In this document: positions 60,295 through 64,000 of the stretch, in pieces | Numbering within the stretch: position 1 is the first letter of the stretch | Layout: each line of letters begins with the position of its first letter | Source: Paraliobacillus ryukyuensis | GTDB lineage: Bacteria > Bacillota > Bacilli > Bacillales > Amphibacillaceae | DNA length: 64,000 nt | Direction of reading: 5' to 3' | Assembly (NCBI RefSeq): GCF_003315295.1 | Contig: NZ_QNRI01000003.1 | Coordinates: 233,004 to 297,003 of the forward strand | Translations under genes and position numbers: made by a program | The notes under the pieces: generated by a model | Database searches by the model: none | What the model saw: the letters and a program-made list of their open reading frames with translations, nothing else | What the model was told of the DNA's origin: nothing

Positions 60295-62004
60295 ATGAGC
60301 TATCAAGCACTGTATCGTGTGTGGCGCCCCAAAAGTTTTATTGATGTTGTCGGGCAATCACATATTACACGAACACTTCAAAACGCTATTTTACAAGAGA
60401 AGTTTTCCCATGCCTACTTGTTTTCCGGACCACGAGGGACTGGTAAAACAAGTGCAGCTAAATTATTTGCGAAAACCATCAACTGTAGACAAGCTCCAGT
60501 AGCTGAACCATGTAACCAATGTGATGCTTGCCTGGGGATTCAAGATGGTTCTATTTCTGATGTCATTGAAATTGACGCAGCGTCAAATAATGGTGTAGAA
60601 CAAATCCGGGATATCCGTGATAAAGTAAAATATGCCCCGAGCGCTGTTAAATATAAAGTGTACATTATTGACGAAGTTCATATGTTGTCCATTGGTGCGT
60701 TTAATGCATTATTAAAGACATTAGAAGAACCGCCAAAACATGTCATCTTTATATTAGCAACGACAGAACCACATAAAATACCACTAACGATTATTTCTAG
60801 GTGCCAACGATTTGATTTTAAACGTATTACTCAACATGATATTATTGGTAGAATGGAAACAATTGTTGAAAAAGAACACATTTCTGTTACAAAAGATGCG
60901 CTGCATGCAGTAGCATTGGCCGCTGAAGGCGGTATGCGTGATGCGCTAAGCTTACTAGACCAAGCAATATCCTATAGTGAGGAACAAGTCGAGTTAGAAG
61001 ATGTACTGGCAGTCACGGGCTCTGTGTCACAAGAGAAACTAACGGAAATGATGCAAGCTTTGTACAATAAAGATGCGCATCAGGGATTACAACTAGTAGA
61101 TGATTTTATTCAATCAGGAAAAGATCCAGGGCGCTTTGTGTATGATGCCATCTACTTTTTACGTGATGTGTTACTTTATCAAAGTGCACCAGAATTAGAT
61201 GTATTGGAACGAGCGATGGTCAGTGATTCTTTTCAACAGCTAGCCAGTACACTAGACTCGATTTGGATTCAAGAAGCGATCAGTGCATTAAATAATTGTC
61301 AGCAAGAAATGAAATGGACGAATAGCCCAAAAGTGTTTTTAGAAATTACGGTACTAAAATTAACTGAAAACAAAGCTCAATCACCAGAGGTAGTTAACAC
61401 GATGACTTCTGAATCTGTAAACGTACTTACCCAACAAGTGGAGCGGTTGGCAAAAGAATTAGCAGATCTAAAACAAAACAAACCAGTGCAAGAAGCGCAA
61501 GAAAACAGACAATCGGAACCGAAGCGCAAACAACCGTCAACAAAAAGTCGGTTCAAAGTACCTTATGAGCGTATTAGACAGGTATTGGAACATGCTTCAA
61601 AGACGGATTTGAAACAAATTCAATCACAATGGGCAACTTTTATGCAACAGCTTAAAAAGCAAAATGCCCCAGCACATGCAACTGTCCAAGACAGTAAACC
61701 GAGTGCCGCTTCATCGGATGCTTTAATATTAGCTTTTAAATATGAAATACACTGTTCACTTGCTTTAGACCACCAACAAACGATAGAATCACTATTATCA
61801 AGTATTGTTGGAAAACAAGTGACAATCATTCCAATACCAGAAGCAAACTGGTTGGAGGTTAGGCAAGAGTATGTTCAGAAACAACGACAACAGCAAAGTG
61901 AAGATTCTGATGAACAAGAGCAAGTGGAGGAAGAAAAAGATCCACTAGTGGAAGAGGCACGAAAGCTTGTTGGCGATGATTTATTAGAAATACATGAAGA
62001 TTAG
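60295..62004 (+). CDS. dnaX: DNA polymerase III gamma/tau subunit
   Basis: Clamp-loader ATPase that also bridges the replisome. The 569-residue product begins MSYQALYRVWRPKSF, then Walker A FSGPRGTGKTSAAK (about residues 43-56), a zinc-binding cluster (NCRQAPVAEPCNQCDAC), Walker B VYIIDEVHMLS and the sensor TEPHKIPLTIISRCQRFDF. A long charged C-terminal region (from about 385) ends in acidic residues. The start follows AGAGAGGATC. It begins the dnaX-ebfC-recR group. Confidence 0.97.
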   Translation: MSYQALYRVWRPKSFIDVVGQSHITRTLQNAILQEKFSHAYLFSGPRGTGKTSAAKLFAKTINCRQAPVAEPCNQCDACLGIQDGSISDVIEIDAASNNGVEQIRDIRDKVKYAPSAVKYKVYIIDEVHMLSIGAFNALLKTLEEPPKHVIFILATTEPHKIPLTIISRCQRFDFKRITQHDIIGRMETIVEKEHISVTKDALHAVALAAEGGMRDALSLLDQAISYSEEQVELEDVLAVTGSVSQEKLTEMMQALYNKDAHQGLQLVDDFIQSGKDPGRFVYDAIYFLRDVLLYQSAPELDVLERAMVSDSFQQLASTLDSIWIQEAISALNNCQQEMKWTNSPKVFLEITVLKLTENKAQSPEVVNTMTSESVNVLTQQVERLAKELADLKQNKPVQEAQENRQSEPKRKQPSTKSRFKVPYERIRQVLEHASKTDLKQIQSQWATFMQQLKKQNAPAHATVQDSKPSAASSDALILAFKYEIHCSLALDHQQTIESLLSSIVGKQVTIIPIPEANWLEVRQEYVQKQRQQQSEDSDEQEQVEEEKDPLVEEARKLVGDDLLEIHED

Positions 62005-62028
62005 TTATTATTTTAAGGAGGAATTACC

Positions 62029-62352
62029 ATGCGTGGTGGAGGAAACATGAACAAAATGATGAAACAAATGCAGAAAATGCAAAAAGATATGATGAAAGCA
62101 CAGGAAGAATTGCAAGAAATGACATTTGAGGCAACAGCAGGTGGTGGTATGGTCAAAGTTGTAGCTAACGGAAGCAAAGTAATTACAGGTATTGAAATTA
62201 ATGAAGAAGTTGTTGATCCCGATGATGTTGAAATGTTACAAGACTTAATTATTACTGCAACAAACGATGTGTTAAAACAAGTAGATGATAAATCAAATGA
62301 CACAATGGGACAGTTCACAAAAGGAATGAATTTACCCGGAGGTATGTTCTAG
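62029..62352 (+). CDS. ebfC: Nucleoid-associated protein YaaK (EbfC family)
   Basis: The 107-residue DNA-binding protein begins [25 protein letters not shown]. It continues with the EbfC core [27 protein letters not shown] and ends [10 protein letters not shown]. It forms dimers that coat DNA. AAGGAGGAA precedes the ATG. It lies between dnaX and recR as in other bacteria. Confidence 0.97.
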   Translation: MRGGGNMNKMMKQMQKMQKDMMKAQEELQEMTFEATAGGGMVKVVANGSKVITGIEINEEVVDPDDVEMLQDLIITATNDVLKQVDDKSNDTMGQFTKGMNLPGGMF

Positions 62353-62363
62353 GAGGTAGTATT

Positions 62364-62960
62364 GTGTATTATCCAGAACCGATTTCAAAGCTAATTGATA
62401 GCTTTACTAAATTGCCAGGGATCGGACCGAAAACTGCGGTTCGACTGGCTTTTTTTGTACTAAATATGAAAGAAGACGATGTACTTGATTTTAGTAAGGC
62501 GTTAGTGAGTGCGAAGAGAGAGCTAACGCACTGTAGCATATGTGGTCATATTACTGATCAGGATCCTTGCTCCATTTGCCAAGATGAAACAAGAGATAGC
62601 TCCGTTATCTGTGTCGTCCAAGATCCTAAAGATGTAATTGCGATGGAAAAGATGAAAGAATTTAGTGGCCGCTATCACGTACTGCATGGCGCTATTTCTC
62701 CTATGGATGGAATAGGCCCAGAGGATATCAATGTGCCTACCTTGTTAAATCGATTAAAAGATGAAGAAGTAGAAGAATTAATTCTTGCAACGAACCCTAA
62801 TATCGAAGGAGAAGCAACGGCAATGTATATCTCTCGTTTAGTTAAACCTTCTGGTATTCGAATCACACGAATCGCTCATGGATTACCAATGGGTGGCGAC
62901 CTTGAGTATGCTGATGAAGTAACATTATCCAAAGCGATGGAGGGAAGGCGAGAATTATAA
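62364..62960 (+). CDS. recR: Recombination protein RecR
   Basis: Mediator that helps load RecA in gap repair. The 198-residue product has helix-hairpin-helix [15 protein letters not shown], zinc finger [16 protein letters not shown], and [35 protein letters not shown]. It starts at GTG behind AGGAGGTAGT. It follows ebfC by 11 bases in the dnaX-ebfC-recR operon. Confidence 0.97.
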   Translation: MYYPEPISKLIDSFTKLPGIGPKTAVRLAFFVLNMKEDDVLDFSKALVSAKRELTHCSICGHITDQDPCSICQDETRDSSVICVVQDPKDVIAMEKMKEFSGRYHVLHGAISPMDGIGPEDINVPTLLNRLKDEEVEELILATNPNIEGEATAMYISRLVKPSGIRITRIAHGLPMGGDLEYADEVTLSKAMEGRREL

Positions 62961-62975
62961 AGGAGATGTCAGTGA

Positions 62976-63188
62976 ATGCCTTTTCGTAAAAAAATAAAAA
63001 AACAGCATGTCGATCAAAATCTTCTACAAGAGATTTTTCGTTTAAAAAATGAGTGGATGAAAATAAAAGATATAATTGATCGAAGTGTAGAACCTAGTGA
63101 ATTCGGTTTATATGAATTGAAAGTAGCAGAAGCTAAGTATTTTTATTTATTACGCGAAGCAAGACACCGTGGAGTTAGCGCCCGTTAA
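62976..63188 (+). CDS. yaaL: DUF2508 protein YaaL
   Basis: A 70-residue protein (PFRKKIKKQHVDQNLLQEIFRLKNEWMKI, then LYELKVAEAKYFYLLREARHRGVSAR) of the YaaL/DUF2508 family, probably helical. Function unknown. GGAGATGTC precedes the ATG. It follows recR by 15 bases. Confidence 0.92.
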   Translation: MPFRKKIKKQHVDQNLLQEIFRLKNEWMKIKDIIDRSVEPSEFGLYELKVAEAKYFYLLREARHRGVSAR

Positions 63189-63254
63189 AGCTTGTTCTAA
63201 TTTTCTTCCTCTTTTCATAAGTTTGTATGGAGAACGTGGAAGGGAGGAAGGAAT

Positions 63255-63521
63255 ATGAATGCATCTTTTGTAATTATCGGGATCATAGCATTAATTGTAT
63301 TACTGTTAGTAGTAGGTGCCCCATTAAAGCCCATGCGCTGGCTTATGCATGGAACTGTCAAACTAGTGATAGGTGTCTTGTGCTTGTTCTTTGTTAATAT
63401 TTTTGGTGCTTCGATTGGATTGCACTTACCGATAAATTTTTTCACTGCTGCGATGATTGGTTTTTTAGGAATCCCAGGTTTTGCATCACTCACAGCATTA
63501 CATTTATTTATATTCAATTAA
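63255..63521 (+). CDS. bofA: Pro-sigma-K processing inhibitor BofA
   Basis: Membrane protein that, with SpoIVFA, holds SpoIVFB inactive until the forespore signal. The 88-residue product has two to three membrane segments: IGIIALIVLLLVVGAP, then VKLVIGVLCLFFVNIFGASIGLHLPINFFTAAMIGFLGIPG. The late GFLGIPGFASLTAL motif is a family mark. GGGAGGAAGGA precedes the ATG. It is the last gene before the rRNA operon. Confidence 0.95.
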   Translation: MNASFVIIGIIALIVLLLVVGAPLKPMRWLMHGTVKLVIGVLCLFFVNIFGASIGLHLPINFFTAAMIGFLGIPGFASLTALHLFIFN

Positions 63522-63556
63522 AAGAAGTCTTTCTATATAGAGGGCTTCTTTTTTAT
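63519..63556 (+). terminator. Terminator of bofA
   Basis: AAAAGAAGTC (63520-63529) with GGGCTTCTTTT (63542-63552), then T's. It directly overlaps the bofA stop. Confidence 0.85.
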
Positions 63557-63753
63557 ATGTTTAACAATTGGGAGTTCGTGCTTGTGAGGTTAGACAATTA
63601 GAACTTTCTCCAAAAGGTTTCATCACTTTTTCAATAGTTTTTTTAAATTAATCCTTTACAACCTATGAATAAGCATGCTATAGTTACAAACGTTGCTCTT
63701 CAAAAGGCAACTGTTCAAGAATTAATTAATTTTTACTTTTTTGAAAATAACTA

Positions 63754-63782
63754 TTGATTTTTTTTTGAATACATTATATAAT
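63754..63782 (+). promoter_or_regulatory. rRNA operon promoter P1
   Basis: TTGATT (63754-63759), 17-base spacer, TATAAT (63777-63782). First of two tandem promoters ahead of the rRNA leader. Confidence 0.75.
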
Positions 63783-63842
63783 TTATTAGCTGTCGATTTG
63801 AACAGCAGTTGTTTTCTTGAAAAACACTTTTTGAAAAACATA

Positions 63843-63872
63843 TTGACTTTTGATTAAGTTAAGTGTTACAAT
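63843..63872 (+). promoter_or_regulatory. rRNA operon promoter P2
   Basis: TTGACT (63843-63848), 18-base spacer, TACAAT (63867-63872), about 90 bases after P1. Confidence 0.75.
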
Positions 63873-63879
63873 ATAGAAG

Positions 63880-64000
63880 TTGTCGATAAAACAACGCAAT
63901 GTTTTTTGATCTTTGAAAACTGAACAAAACAACCAATATGGTAAGAAGTAACATGCTAGTCAAGTTATGAGTAAAGACATCTCATAAAAGCACATTAGGT
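63880..64000 (+). other. rRNA operon leader, cut by the window end
   Basis: GATCTTTGAAAACTGAACAA (63909-63928) is the conserved leader motif found before 16S rRNA genes in Bacillaceae. The 16S gene itself should begin shortly beyond 64000 and is not in the window. Confidence 0.8.

Noticed and set aside
60095..60298. 67-codon frame over the SRP RNA end
   Set aside because: Lies over the structured RNA and its terminator.

Overview
The window is the replication-origin region of a low-GC, endospore-forming member of the Bacillaceae, probably from the halotolerant Oceanobacillus/Virgibacillus/Gracilibacillus side of the family. This is inferred from gene order (rpsR-ssb-rpsF-ychF ... spo0J-soj-noc-rsmG-mnmG-mnmE-jag-yidC-rnpA-rpmH-[oriC]-dnaA-dnaN-rlbA-recF-remB-gyrB-gyrA ... 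guaB-dacA-pdxS-pdxT-serS ... dck-dgk ... tadA-scr-dnaX-ebfC-recR-yaaL-bofA-rrn), which matches the Bacillus subtilis origin region closely. It also follows from AT-rich codon use, strong GGAGG ribosome binding sites and sporulation/germination genes (yyaC, bofA, yaaH/sleL, a gerA-type operon). The species cannot be fixed from the sequence alone.

Layout. 1-4700: serA behind a serine T-box, then a decayed stretch with a composite intergenic repeat, a frame-broken membrane gene, an IS3-type transposase tail and a lipoprotein. 4800-19850: the left replichore arm, nearly all on the minus strand (ribosomal proteins, YchF, ParABS, Noc, tRNA modification, membrane insertase, RNase P protein, L34). 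19850-22620: bipartite oriC, with DnaA boxes on both sides of dnaA and a row of DnaA-trio-like triplets between dnaA and dnaN. 22617-39700: the right arm, mostly plus strand (sliding clamp, RecF, gyrase, an HD-GYP-like protein with a degenerate HD dyad, GMP, PLP and cell-wall enzymes, serS under a second serine T-box, tRNA-Ser). 39960-45650: a sugar or glycerol-phosphate type ABC transporter followed by an RNase J-like metallo-beta-lactamase protein. 45730-47920: proC and the deoxynucleoside kinases. 48180-59150: accessory material after a tRNA-Arg lacking an encoded CCA (SDR, AraC regulator, NAD-binding protein plus TetR regulator with a clear operator, a four-gene germinant receptor operon, YceI, a DJ-1/PfpI stress protein, spore glucosaminidase YaaH). 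59300-64000: tadA, SRP RNA, dnaX-ebfC-recR-yaaL-bofA and the tandem promoters and leader of an rRNA operon cut by the window end.

How it works together. DnaA acts at oriC, and Soj/Spo0J act on at least three perfect 16-bp parS palindromes (7382, 10104, 12979) plus two near matches (1632 in serA, 37756 beside the serS leader). Noc is a paralogue of Spo0J. Serine supply (serA) and serine charging (serS) each carry a T-box with a UCC specifier. The sporulation-related genes have recognisable candidate sigma-G and sigma-E promoters, and the DJ-1 gene has a strong sigma-B-like promoter. No CRISPR array, prophage or intact insertion sequence was found. The most interesting less-described items are a 55-codon fourth gene closing the germinant receptor operon, the HD-GYP-like protein with a replaced HD dyad, the ABC transporter/RNase J-like operon, and the broken mobile and membrane genes beside the T-box regions.
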